A DNA stretch of 64,000 bases from Thalassoglobus polymorphus (GTDB taxonomy: Bacteria; Planctomycetota; Planctomycetia; Planctomycetales; Planctomycetaceae). The stretch covers positions 1,595,541-1,659,540 of the forward strand of contig NZ_CP036267.1 of assembly GCF_007744255.1 (NCBI RefSeq). The letters are read 5' to 3'. This document shows positions 18,462 to 27,321 of this stretch, one piece after another. Below the pieces are notes generated by a model, which worked only from the letters and a program-made list of their open reading frames with translations, was not told where the DNA came from and searched no databases. The translations under genes and the position numbers were made by a program. Numbering within the stretch: position 1 is the first letter of the stretch; each line of letters starts with the position of its first letter.

Positions 18462-21065
18462 CTAGCCCCAAAGGTCAAGTCGTTGAGCAAGACCCACCAA
18501 ATGATTATTGTGACCATCAAGTACCAAACCCGCTTCCACAAAACTACGAGCTAAATCCTCCCTTCCCGAATGAAACGCCAGCCAGGCCATCCGAGAAAAG
18601 TCATTCGGGTCTGCTTCATCTCTTCTTGCTTCCATAGCCGAGATGATTCTCGCAGCAAGGTCACGTTTTTGTTCCATATCTATGTCGAGCCCATGATCTC
18701 GCAACAATGCGTTGAGTTTGTTGGCAGTATTCGACAAGTCGTAGAATGACACGATTGAAATTTGGGAACGTTCAATGCACGCATGCACATCGCCAAGTTG
18801 ATCACCTGTCTGGTAGCAAGCTTGACCGAGTAGTCGCCATGCTTCCGCTGCTTCTTCGTTAGGCGGCCCGTTTTCCAAGAAATGCCTCAATTCTTTTTTA
18901 GCAAGTTCATAGCCTTCCTGGGTCCTTTCTTCCATGTGCCAACGAGCCAAGAGAAGCCAGCCTGCGTTGTAGCTACGACAAATCGCCTCCAGGATTGCCG
19001 AATAGGAATCGTAGCTTGCGCCTGCCTCAATCCTTTTCGACACATTACGGATAAACATTTCAAGACGGCGGGCAAGACCAACGTGAACATCATCGCGTCG
19101 GCTCGGCCCAAGCATTTGGAGTATTTCGACGTCAGCTTCGATGGCAACCTTCGAAGGGCTGATGTTGAGTTTTTTCTTGCCAAACACATGTGCAACGAGC
19201 GGAATACTAATGAACTCCTGTTTGTCCTCAGGCGCTTCATACAATTCGGCCATTGAATACTGGAGGAGCGATTCGATTCCTTGTTCCACCTCTCGGCGTT
19301 CTTCGGTCGATCTGAATAGGACGGCCTCCAATGCAAGTCGGGGAACCGGAGAATTCCATGCGGAAAGCGTAAGAAACGCTCGTTGAGAACATGGAGACAA
19401 CGCGACATACGTTCGTTCGAAAAGGGCGGTCAGTATGTCGTCGGAACCTGCGACCAATCGTGGTATGTTCTTTGCGAGACGGTTCTTGGCGACTTCACCC
19501 AATAGAATCTTGATCACGTAAGGGTGGCCTTCAGAATGTCCCACCAGCTTGTTGATGTAATCCTCGTTAATAAGGTCCTTTACCAAGAGCGATGATGCCG
19601 TGTTCCTAATAAGCGTCCGGGCTTCACCATCTTCCATGCCTAAGACGTCGACCGGATAGTCGCCCTTAAATTCACGAAGTCGAGTTGTGATCAGCACTTT
19701 GTTGGGCAGACGGATAAAAGAATCAATCCAATTGAACATCTCGATTGGATTTTGGGTTGTCTCAAAGTTGTCGAAGACGAATAGGCACGGACCAATATCA
19801 CATTGCTGTAGTTGTTGTTCGAAGTGGGAACGCGCATTAAAACCTTTTACGTTTATCTCTTCTTGAGACAAAACCAACTCGGCGTAGAATTCGCTCATGT
19901 CTTCCGGTGAGAATACCAGTGGCCGCACTGGTTTGGGGCCGGTTAGATGAAGATCAACATCGCGAGAACTTAGCCACACAATCGCTTCGTATCGGGACTC
20001 ATCGTACAGGCGTTTGATCACTTCCATTGCGAGCGATGTTTTACCAATTCCGCCGCGCCCCACCAACGTGACAATAGGACGCTTGTCATCCAATAGTAGC
20101 CGGGAGAGTTCATCTTCTAGTTTCGGACGAGAAACATAATCGCTCACAAGGTCTGGCACGTTGGAGAAACAATTGCCCTGAGGTAGCAACTCACCATGGC
20201 CTTGCGTTTCACTCGGCGGCAGCACTCCGGGAGGAGTCAGGAATTTTGCCCCATCGCCATCCTTTTTGTCGTCAGTGACGTACGACAGCATTTCATACTT
20301 TCTCGCTTTCAAACCGCCGTTTGCAAAATAGAAGTCTCGAAGTTCACTGTCAGTCTTCATGAGCACAATCGGCCGTGGTGCCCCCATGTAGAGATAGACT
20401 CCATTCGGGTAAATCTGATCTTGAGTGCGTTTGAGAAAATCAAACTCAGTGGTGTCTTCGGTGATGCCAGAGACTCGGTACTTGCCGTTTAAGTTCCTGT
20501 AGAGGTGAGCCCAAGGACGCCGAAACAGAGAAAAATTCTGGTACACTAGATCGATACTCTGACGGATATGCTGAGCAGCAATCGTTACACGTTCCGTTTG
20601 TGTCGCACCGTGACCCCGAGTCTTGTTTCGAAGAGTCGCGAATAAACGAAACCACCGTTTCATATCTGACTTTATGGGGACGTCTTCCGCTTGAATGCCA
20701 AGGTGATCCAGTGCATTCTTGAACGCAGAGACCGCATCGTACTGCCATGTGCCTGCTTTACACGCCTGCGTCAACTCTCTCCTTTCTTCGCTTGCCTCGT
20801 TCAGGAGGTATTGAGATGCGGGTCCGGTTAAAGCGTCCTCTATCATTCTGCCCCAATCCCCTAAGCCGTCGGCGCGAACAAGCTGGTGTTCAAGCCGATA
20901 ACGATTGCGATCCTTGTCGTCAGCAATCGACGCAACAATTCCGATGACAATTGTTTTTGCAAGTGCTTCTGCCGCATAAAGAAGTGCAAAGAAATAGGCG
21001 TGATCAGAATCAGACTTAGCCCGCTCGGCGCGGGCGAGGACTTGCTCGATTGCAACGTGATTCAT
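18462..21065 (-). CDS. HEPN-like / NB-ARC-type STAND NTPase in the hsd operon
   Basis: An 867-residue multidomain protein. Residues 1-185 are all-helical and contain LRNKTRGHGA, an Rx4-6H motif (R146...H152) typical of HEPN ribonuclease domains. Residues 190-300 look beta-rich and are unassigned. Residues 310-560 form a STAND/NB-ARC ATPase: P-loop GRGGIGKT (K342), Walker B LFVFD (D432) and sensor LITTR (459-462). The rest is helical and TPR-like, a likely ligand sensor. STAND proteins oligomerise on sensing a trigger, and HEPN domains often cut RNA. Its start codon overlaps the upstream DUF262 fragment (ATGA), and hsdR follows, so it is co-expressed with the restriction enzyme. The position between hsdS and hsdR matches prrC in prrABCD. 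A guard ribonuclease is my inference. The HEPN assignment rests on motif and helical context only. Confidence 0.8.
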   Translation of the reverse strand: MNHVAIEQVLARAERAKSDSDHAYFFALLYAAEALAKTIVIGIVASIADDKDRNRYRLEHQLVRADGLGDWGRMIEDALTGPASQYLLNEASEERRELTQACKAGTWQYDAVSAFKNALDHLGIQAEDVPIKSDMKRWFRLFATLRNKTRGHGATQTERVTIAAQHIRQSIDLVYQNFSLFRRPWAHLYRNLNGKYRVSGITEDTTEFDFLKRTQDQIYPNGVYLYMGAPRPIVLMKTDSELRDFYFANGGLKARKYEMLSYVTDDKKDGDGAKFLTPPGVLPPSETQGHGELLPQGNCFSNVPDLVSDYVSRPKLEDELSRLLLDDKRPIVTLVGRGGIGKTSLAMEVIKRLYDESRYEAIVWLSSRDVDLHLTGPKPVRPLVFSPEDMSEFYAELVLSQEEINVKGFNARSHFEQQLQQCDIGPCLFVFDNFETTQNPIEMFNWIDSFIRLPNKVLITTRLREFKGDYPVDVLGMEDGEARTLIRNTASSLLVKDLINEDYINKLVGHSEGHPYVIKILLGEVAKNRLAKNIPRLVAGSDDILTALFERTYVALSPCSQRAFLTLSAWNSPVPRLALEAVLFRSTEERREVEQGIESLLQYSMAELYEAPEDKQEFISIPLVAHVFGKKKLNISPSKVAIEADVEILQMLGPSRRDDVHVGLARRLEMFIRNVSKRIEAGASYDSYSAILEAICRSYNAGWLLLARWHMEERTQEGYELAKKELRHFLENGPPNEEAAEAWRLLGQACYQTGDQLGDVHACIERSQISIVSFYDLSNTANKLNALLRDHGLDIDMEQKRDLAARIISAMEARRDEADPNDFSRMAWLAFHSGREDLARSFVEAGLVLDGHNNHLVGLAQRLDLWG

Positions 21066-21298
21066 GTTGTGCTCCCGGCGGATTCCTGAAATACGGTGGA
21101 TTGGATCGTTGAGTTATTCAAAATCGTGAATTCGCGAATGTCGCCGAGGAGTTGTGTGACCTGGGTCGTTGACCAGCGGTAGCCTCGTTGGTAGTTGGCG
21201 ATGAAATAACGTTGCGGTTGGCCGTCTGTGTTGAGTCGCAACTCATCAACCGTACGCATCGAGAGCGGAGTTTGTTTTTTGATCGTTTCTTCGGTCAT
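21062..21298 (-). pseudogene. DUF262 (GmrS-like) N-terminal fragment
   Basis: A 78-residue ORF whose middle (YFIANYQRGYRWSTTQVTQLLGDI) is the conserved N-terminal motif of DUF262/GmrSD proteins, ParB-like NTPase/nuclease proteins of type IV restriction that are normally 500-700 residues long. The homology stops around residue 58, and the last 20 residues (NNSTIQSTVFQESAGSTT) look unrelated. It overlaps hsdS upstream and the HEPN/STAND gene downstream by four bases each, so it still reads through as a coupled cistron. It may be a relic left when the STAND gene replaced the rest. A functional short peptide or antitoxin-like role is possible but unsupported. Confidence 0.65.
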
Positions 21299-22554
21299 AT
21301 CAGCCTCGTCTTTCCGGTGAGGAGTTCCTGCATCATGCCTTGTTTGAGGTCGCGGGTCTTGTCGCGGCGTTGTTCCAGGGCGGCAATTTCCGTGTCCATG
21401 TCGGAGAGGACTTCCGCGATTGCAGTTTGTTCCTCGATAGTCGGCGGCAATATCAGAGGTAGAGTCGCATACTCATTGCCGTTGATTCCGGGTTGACCAC
21501 TTCTCATTGAGTTCAATTGAACCCAGTTCCAGTACGTTCGTGTTGTCACAAACGCCGCTAGATACGCTGGTTCCAGTAGTCTTGGATCAGGACGCACGCG
21601 AATTAGGAATCCCGCATATACAAGTTCGCCATCATTCGGATTGTATAAGTACGATTTACCAACACTTGCTCCCGTACGCGCAAGCACTAAGTCCCCCGGT
21701 TCCAGATAGAATTGATCGGAGTCAGGAGAATCAACAGAAACACGAGGGCTTGGGCAGTAACGACCGTATTCGGTGATGTCAGTGATACGCAGGTAACTCG
21801 GAAGGTTTCCAGAAAAGGGCACTGCCGCAGCATTGATTCCATAATTTGGTCTCGCAAGCAAGCACTCTCCAAGGCGTTTCTCTTCCCATTCGCCCTTGAA
21901 TCCGGGTAGGCGGGTTTGGCCGGTGAGGAGTTGTTGCATGGCGGCCTGTTTGAGATCACGCTTCTTGGTGATCATCCGCTCCAGCACCCCCAGCAACGCA
22001 TCCGCATCGCTCAAGGCTTCGGCGATTAGTGGTTGCTCGTCCAGAGGCGCATACGGAACACGAACGCGCCCCAATATCGTTTGGTTGAGTGACGCCATCG
22101 TCGTTCCGGTGGCGTTCTGTGTCAGCCACGATTTGACGCTGTGACTTTGAAACTGGCAGGCAAGATACGGGGGGTGGCAATCGCTTTGCGGCCTGATGCT
22201 GATGCCATCCGAGCCAAGAAACCAACCGTCTTCGTTGTCAGTGACAAGTGCGGATCGGTCAACCGCACCTTTTCTTCCAAAAACTATGTCCCCAGCTTTC
22301 AAGAGATACTGCGGTAACCGTCGAACGACTTCGTTTGGAACAAGAGGCGTCCTATCGGAAATCTTGAAGATACCGGCACCGATTTCTCCGACCGAAATAA
22401 GCGGGACACCTTCGTCGCCTGAATACTCACTTGCTTTCAATAGAGTTCCGAACGGACCGGTCTTGATCTGCGCGATTTCGTTGACCGCTTTCACCGACCA
22501 GTCTTCCGGTATGACGCCAACGTCAGTCTGCTTACGGCCGTGGTCTAGTTCCAT
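21295..22554 (-). CDS. hsdS: Type I restriction-modification specificity subunit
   Basis: HsdS carries two target recognition domains that read the two halves of the bipartite DNA site. The repeated spacer helices are clear. The central block (171-219, with KKRDLKQAAMQQLLTG) and the C-terminal block (370-419, with KTRDLKQGMMQELLTG) are homologous, ending TRLPGF and TRLI. TRD1 covers about residues 10-170 and TRD2 about 220-370. Length 419 is normal and both TRDs look intact. It overlaps the end of hsdM by ten bases. The recognition sequence cannot be deduced by reading. Confidence 0.95.
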   Translation of the reverse strand: MELDHGRKQTDVGVIPEDWSVKAVNEIAQIKTGPFGTLLKASEYSGDEGVPLISVGEIGAGIFKISDRTPLVPNEVVRRLPQYLLKAGDIVFGRKGAVDRSALVTDNEDGWFLGSDGISIRPQSDCHPPYLACQFQSHSVKSWLTQNATGTTMASLNQTILGRVRVPYAPLDEQPLIAEALSDADALLGVLERMITKKRDLKQAAMQQLLTGQTRLPGFKGEWEEKRLGECLLARPNYGINAAAVPFSGNLPSYLRITDITEYGRYCPSPRVSVDSPDSDQFYLEPGDLVLARTGASVGKSYLYNPNDGELVYAGFLIRVRPDPRLLEPAYLAAFVTTRTYWNWVQLNSMRSGQPGINGNEYATLPLILPPTIEEQTAIAEVLSDMDTEIAALEQRRDKTRDLKQGMMQELLTGKTRLI

Positions 22555-25286
22555 ACCGCACCCATTTTCTTCAGATGCCCGTCGACACGCCCGGAGAGCG
22601 TTGCCAGTTCGATGGTCAGTTCAGGCAGCGGAGTAACGTACCGCTCGGCGAGCTGACGAATCCGGCTGGTCAGCCTCTGCGACACGCGGTCGAGTTCACC
22701 CTGCACGGAAGCGGAGAGCGTGGACAACCATTTGTCGTCCACGACAATCGACTTGATCTCCTCAACACTGAGCTGCGGATATTTGTCGTGAGCCAGTTTG
22801 TCGAGTTCTTCGACAGCGGCTTTGAGTTTTGACTTCAATTCGGACTGGCTGGCCAGCAGTTCCAGATAACGCACCACAACTTGCAGATCGGAGTAGTTTT
22901 CGGGTAGCGGGTCTTCGGAAAGTCGAGCGACGATCGAGGTTTCAGCGTCGGCAAACAACACCTTCGCCTGCTTCGCATCAGCTTTCTGCTGCTTGTCCGT
23001 GTCGATGTATTCGGTCAGCGTTTTGGCTTCGTCGCCTGCATCCAGTTTCTCCCGCCGCGTCTTGACCGCCTTCAACGTCAACTTGCCTTTAGACGTTTTG
23101 AGTGCCGACAGATAATGATGGTCGCTGAGTTCCTTGAGCCGAGCGGCACAGCCATCCGCCGATTCGACGAGTGTGTTGTACTCGCCACACGTTTTCTTGT
23201 TCTCATCGTTCCAGATCGGAATGATCGCCTGCGTGTAGGCTTCTTCCGCGTCCGACTTTGAGGAAACGTCTTTCAAGACACCTTCTTCGCCACCATGTTC
23301 TTCGGACAGTTCTTCCAGCTCGGCGGCGACGGAAGCGAGTTCTGTTTCCAGAGCATCAATGGCCTGTTGCTCTTTGGCAAAGTAGCGAGCGACAATCAAC
23401 GGCTTGGGAATCAGATCGCAGGCCCAGCCCTTGTCTTTCTTTTCCCCCTTCTTCTTGCCGCTCTTCACTTCTTCGATGACGCGGTGAGTTTTGGCCACCC
23501 AGCCATCGGCGGCAATCAGATAACAATCGTCCTGCATCGTCTCGGCCCAGTAGTCCATCAGATGCTGGTAGATGTCATAAGCATCCAGCAACGGGGCTTT
23601 CTGAAATCTGGCCAGCAGGTCTTCGGCAATGGTTTCGATCAGCTGTTTGGGATGATCCTCTTTGTCGAATCCCGTCAGCAACGGCGCGTTGTCTTTCTTC
23701 CACCTGGTAAACAGCTTCGTGGTCGACTTAATGAACGCCGTGAATTCCTCGTGGTCAAAGATCGCCTGTTTGACTTCACCGATGGGCAACCGCAAGTTGA
23801 AGTAACCGGGCCGGTCCGCCTTCTTGAGCAGACTCGATCGTACGCCGGGGATGACCTGCCAATAACGATCCAGATCGTCGATGTCGCAAACGGGGATGCC
23901 ACCACGCAGGTGACCGTCGATGTCCTGAATATCTTCTGGTTCACTGCTGTCGATATAACGCGGCAGGTTCAGGTTGTAATCGTTCTTGGGGTCGCTGATT
24001 TCCGCAGTCTTGACCATCCGGGCGTAACGGGGATCGCTTTCGTCCTGTCGCGTGAAGGTGTCGACAATGCGGTGGATGTCCTGCTCACGCAGCCGATTCT
24101 TGTTGCCGTCTTTGATGAAGCCCTTGGAGGCGTCGATCATAAAGATGCCCTTACGGGCGGTGGCGTTCTCTTTATCCAGCACCAGAATGCAGGCGGGGAT
24201 ACCGGTGCCATAGAACAAGTTGGCAGGCAAGCCAATGATCCCTTTCAGGTAACCCGAATCGACCAGCTGCTTGCGAATGGTCGCTTCGGCGTTGCCACGA
24301 AACAGAACACCATGCGGCAGAATGCAGGCTCCTTTGCCTTCTTTCTTGAGCGAGCGAATGATGTGCAGCAGATAGGCATAGTCACCTTGTTTGCCGGGTG
24401 GTTCACCCCAGGCGAAACGCTGGTAAGGATCGTTGGCTGGGGTGAGCCCGGTACTCCATGTTTTGTCGGAGAACGGTGGATTGGCAACGACGTAATCGTA
24501 AGTCCGCAACCGTTCGCCATCTTTGAACTTTGGACTTGCCAGAGTGTTACCCGCCAGAATGTTGGCGGTCGGAAAGTCGTGCAGGATCATATTCATACGG
24601 GCCAGACCGGCGGTGGTCACGTCCTTTTCCTGACCTTCCAGCGTGATATGAACGTTGGCCTCAGCAGCAACCTTCAACAACAATGACCCGGAACCGCACG
24701 TCGGGTCGTAAGCGGTGGTCGAGGCGACCGCATTCTTCGACGAAATGCCGATGACTTTTGCCATGATGCGGCTGACTTCGGACGGTGTGTAGAACTGTCC
24801 CTTGCTCTTGCCGCTCTGGGAAGCGAAGTGACGCATGAGGTACTCATACGCATCGCCCAGGATGTCATCGTTCTCGGCTCGGTTCTTGGAGAAGTTCAGT
24901 TCTGGCTTCTGGAAGATGGAGACGAGGTTGGTCAGTCGATCCACCATCGCCTGGCCTTCGCCGAGCTTGTTGGGATCGTTGAAGTCGGGGAAGTCGCTGC
25001 GAGCCAGCCGTGTGTTGTTGTCGATCAGCGGTTGAATGATCTGGGTGTTGATCTTGCCGCCAATGTCGCTCTTACCCTTGAGGGCCACCATGTCCTTGAA
25101 ACTGGCTCCTGGTGGAATGGTGACCGGCGGCGCGAAGTCATCCGAGTCTCCGTATTTGTCGGAGACATATTTAATGAACAGCATGAACAGGACATAGTCC
25201 TTGTATTGGCTGGCATCCATGCCGCCACGCAGTTCATCACAGGACGCCCAAATGGACGAGTAGAGTTCCGATTTTTTGATGGCCAT
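22545..25286 (-). CDS. hsdM: Type I restriction-modification DNA N6-adenine methyltransferase
   Basis: HsdM methylates adenine in the site chosen by HsdS, protecting host DNA, and forms the core of the restriction complex. The N-terminal HsdM_N helical domain opens with KKSELYSSIWASCDELRG. The SAM motif I DPTCGSG and catalytic NPPF follow at about residues 194-200 and 269-272. The start at 25286 (MAIKKSEL) is preferred over an ATG 24 bases upstream because family alignments begin there. At 913 residues it is far longer than the usual ~500. The extra ~400 C-terminal residues are charged and coiled-coil rich (EEHGGEEGVLKDVSSKSDAEEAY and beyond), a layout seen in a subset of HsdM proteins. Confidence 0.93.
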   Translation of the reverse strand: MAIKKSELYSSIWASCDELRGGMDASQYKDYVLFMLFIKYVSDKYGDSDDFAPPVTIPPGASFKDMVALKGKSDIGGKINTQIIQPLIDNNTRLARSDFPDFNDPNKLGEGQAMVDRLTNLVSIFQKPELNFSKNRAENDDILGDAYEYLMRHFASQSGKSKGQFYTPSEVSRIMAKVIGISSKNAVASTTAYDPTCGSGSLLLKVAAEANVHITLEGQEKDVTTAGLARMNMILHDFPTANILAGNTLASPKFKDGERLRTYDYVVANPPFSDKTWSTGLTPANDPYQRFAWGEPPGKQGDYAYLLHIIRSLKKEGKGACILPHGVLFRGNAEATIRKQLVDSGYLKGIIGLPANLFYGTGIPACILVLDKENATARKGIFMIDASKGFIKDGNKNRLREQDIHRIVDTFTRQDESDPRYARMVKTAEISDPKNDYNLNLPRYIDSSEPEDIQDIDGHLRGGIPVCDIDDLDRYWQVIPGVRSSLLKKADRPGYFNLRLPIGEVKQAIFDHEEFTAFIKSTTKLFTRWKKDNAPLLTGFDKEDHPKQLIETIAEDLLARFQKAPLLDAYDIYQHLMDYWAETMQDDCYLIAADGWVAKTHRVIEEVKSGKKKGEKKDKGWACDLIPKPLIVARYFAKEQQAIDALETELASVAAELEELSEEHGGEEGVLKDVSSKSDAEEAYTQAIIPIWNDENKKTCGEYNTLVESADGCAARLKELSDHHYLSALKTSKGKLTLKAVKTRREKLDAGDEAKTLTEYIDTDKQQKADAKQAKVLFADAETSIVARLSEDPLPENYSDLQVVVRYLELLASQSELKSKLKAAVEELDKLAHDKYPQLSVEEIKSIVVDDKWLSTLSASVQGELDRVSQRLTSRIRQLAERYVTPLPELTIELATLSGRVDGHLKKMGAVWN

Positions 25287-25743
25287 AAGTGAAGTTGTTG
25301 ATTCTTGCAATTACAGATGTTTAGTACGTTGGAGAATCGATTGCTCAAAAAAATCGGCAACGTTCAACTGTTGAAAAGTTTTTTCGACATCAGTTTACTG
25401 ATTTCGATGCCCAAAGCGTCAGCAGTTTCACCCACTACTGAATCAAAACAAAATCTCTAGCAAAGAGATATTGCCTTCTTAATTTAAAACTCAACTGTAT
25501 CAACTTCATCTTGGTCTTGAAATGGCTTAGGAGAACTACCAATGAGTCATTGGAATGTCGCAACTCTCTCCCCGAATAGATGCTATTTTCGAACGGTTTT
25601 CTTTGCGTATTGTACTAGTTTGGACTTGAAACCCGATTCTCCAGTATTTTTTATCCCCCCCCTCCATTTTCTGCCAATGCGCACACGCTCCTTTGGATGT
25701 GGTTTCGAGTGTTATCGTGAAACTTTAGAGTCCCCCTCCGCTT
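25287..25743. other. Promoter-containing spacer of the hsd operon
   Basis: A 457-base spacer, visibly AT-richer than the hsd genes, between hsdM and the DnaC-like gene. All six cargo genes are transcribed leftward from here, so the operon promoter should be near 25300-25450. A CCCCCCTCC tract lies near 25655. No small gene is supported. Confidence 0.4.
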
Positions 25744-26529
25744 CTAAAGAATGCGAGCAGGTTTTCGATAGGACTGCCAATTGCACAGAACAGTGATTGA
25801 TCTGTGTTTAATCCTCTCCCAGACTGGTGCGGTGAAGATTCTAGTTGCTTCGCTCAAAAGCGTCTCTCCAGGGGGAAGATTGATCGTCATCCAAGTTGGC
25901 AAGCCTTCGAATACACGGTGTTCGAGGGCGTGATACAACACGTCGGCTTGTGACGCAGATAAAGGTTCACCACCTGTTGGTGCCGGATCAGACAAGCAGA
26001 AAATCTTTTTACCTCGGAATTTTTTAATGAATTGCTCTTCACTGATCTCGGAGTTACACCTTGATTTCCTAGCCTGGTAACGAAAATCAGCACCGTTCAT
26101 GTACTTCACACTCTTGGTTCCACGAAGTTGTTCCCAGATGGTTCTGAGCAGACAGAACAATAAATGATCTTTGCCTGTTCCAGGTGGACCGATGAATAGG
26201 ATGTTCTTCCCGCTTTTCACCTCTGCCAATAGATCCAGATTTAAGAGTTCATTGATTATGCGATGCTGCTCGTTTTGGTCCTCTTCTTCTCCGTGGTAGA
26301 CGAACGTTTCGAAACTTGCCTCAACGAATCTTCCGGTCATTGAACTCCAGTTTTCCCAAATTACTTTTGTTTGTTTTTTCCGCTCTAGTTCTTCACGGTT
26401 TGCCACGTATTCATTTTTTTCTTTATCGGTAAAAATACGAAGCTTCGTACTCTCAAATGACGATTTTTTCCGACCGAGTTCGTCGATCAAAGATTTGTCC
26501 GGCGTTGGTTCTACTTCCCTGAGTTCCAT
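25744..26529 (-). CDS. DnaC/IstB-like AAA+ helicase loader
   Basis: An AAA+ ATPase of the DnaC/IstB/phage-loader type. The P-loop is GPPGTGKDHLLF, a variant in which the usual S/T after K is D. A Walker B-like IFCLSDPAP lies about 75 residues later, and the family sensor stretch PVWERIKHRS follows. Such proteins load the replicative helicase at an origin marked by an initiator. The start is placed at 26529 (MELREVEPTP), with GAAAGAAAAAAC before it; the frame is open to 26583. Its 5' end overlaps the replication-protein gene by about 77 bases in another frame, as in compact phage replication modules. The Walker A change may weaken ATP binding. Confidence 0.75.
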   Translation of the reverse strand: MELREVEPTPDKSLIDELGRKKSSFESTKLRIFTDKEKNEYVANREELERKKQTKVIWENWSSMTGRFVEASFETFVYHGEEEDQNEQHRIINELLNLDLLAEVKSGKNILFIGPPGTGKDHLLFCLLRTIWEQLRGTKSVKYMNGADFRYQARKSRCNSEISEEQFIKKFRGKKIFCLSDPAPTGGEPLSASQADVLYHALEHRVFEGLPTWMTINLPPGETLLSEATRIFTAPVWERIKHRSITVLCNWQSYRKPARIL

Positions 26530-27241
26530 TGTTTTTTCTTTCGGTTGATACGATTTCGTCTGGGAACAATCCCTGCCAGTCATTCAGTATTGATTTCTGA
26601 ATAGCAGCAACGGCTGCGTCCGGTCCGACTTTTTTGAGTTCGGCGATTTGAAGATTTGCAGCCCGCTTTGAAATCGGTTTCTTAGATTCTCGCCGATAGC
26701 TGCACCATTCCATCCACGCAGACTGGAATGCAGGCACTGAGAGAATTTTCGGCAACGCGACTTCCTCAGGGCGAAAACGCCCCCCGGGATGTTCTTTTGG
26801 ATGTTCATTGGATGTTCTATATGTAGGATTCCGAGAGTCCGGATGTACCAACTCCGATTTTCCGGATGTACTACCCGGGATTCTGGATGAACCTTTATCC
26901 GGTTTCTCGGATTTACCAATTTCGTTGTTATGGAGATTCGGATTTACCAAATCTTCTAAAACGTGCCAGTTGATGGTGCGAAGATTCGCTCCATCACGTG
27001 TTCGGTTGTTAGTGATTAAATTTCTTTTGAATAATGAGCTGATGAGTGCGCTGGTCTGCGAGGCACCCAGAGATAGTCTCGCTTGGATCGCTTCATTTGA
27101 TGCAAAGCAAATGCCCTCGTCGGAATTCCCAGCAAAGAGAAAAATGACTTGTAGGGTCCACTTTTCTCGGATTGAGAGAGGTGAGTTAGCGATTAAATTC
27201 TGGCGAGTCCAGAAATCATGAGATTGCTTATTTGAAGTCAT
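26453..27241 (-). CDS. Winged-helix replication initiator-like protein
   Basis: A 262-residue protein. The N-terminal ~95 residues are a winged-helix type HTH (SIREKWTLQVIFLFAG, then ASNEAIQARLSLGASQTSALISSLFKRNLI). Residues 100-160 form a polar Ser/Pro/Gly linker. The C-terminal part (VPAFQSAWMEWCSYRRESKKPISKRAANLQIAELKKV) is a helical module seen in many phage and plasmid replication proteins. The linker-coding DNA carries eight iteron-like octamers (26787-26947), so the gene probably holds the origin it acts on, as lambda O does. The overlapping downstream gene is a DnaC-like loader, matching the O-P pairing. Function is inferred from layout. Confidence 0.7.
   Translation of the reverse strand: MTSNKQSHDFWTRQNLIANSPLSIREKWTLQVIFLFAGNSDEGICFASNEAIQARLSLGASQTSALISSLFKRNLITNNRTRDGANLRTINWHVLEDLVNPNLHNNEIGKSEKPDKGSSRIPGSTSGKSELVHPDSRNPTYRTSNEHPKEHPGGRFRPEEVALPKILSVPAFQSAWMEWCSYRRESKKPISKRAANLQIAELKKVGPDAAVAAIQKSILNDWQGLFPDEIVSTERKNNGTQGSRTNAGQIFDRRTRSEKIVI
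26769..26947 (-). repeat. Iteron array, probable replication origin inside the initiator gene
   Basis: Eight copies of an octamer GGATNNNC on the plus strand start at 26787, 26799, 26810, 26841, 26864, 26885, 26909 and 26940: GGATGTTC three times, GGATGTAC twice, GGATGAAC once, GGATTTAC twice. Spacings of 12, 11, 31, 23, 21, 24 and 31 bases are near whole helical turns. A GGGCG-AAAA-CGCCC hairpin (26769-26782) lies beside the array. The array coincides with the low-complexity linker of the replication protein. Confidence 0.6.
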
Positions 27242-27321
27242 AGTGAGGGATTCCGTGGATCAAATCAGGCCTGCCTCTTCGTGATGAAAAAAATAATTCA
27301 AAATCCATTGTTTATTATTGA

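Noticed and set aside
18462-21065. Calling the gene prrC or rloC
   Set aside because: It shares position with prrC but not domain content. PrrC and RloC have ABC-type ATPase heads, while this protein is a STAND NTPase with a HEPN-like N-terminus.
23295-24686. 463-codon ORF antisense to hsdM
   Set aside because: It mirrors conserved hsdM codons; the product has no domain pattern and no start signal.
25542-25796. Possible small gene between hsdM and the loader
   Set aside because: AT-rich spacer, odd composition, no ribosome binding site or homology that I recognise, and it overlaps the end of the loader gene on the other strand.
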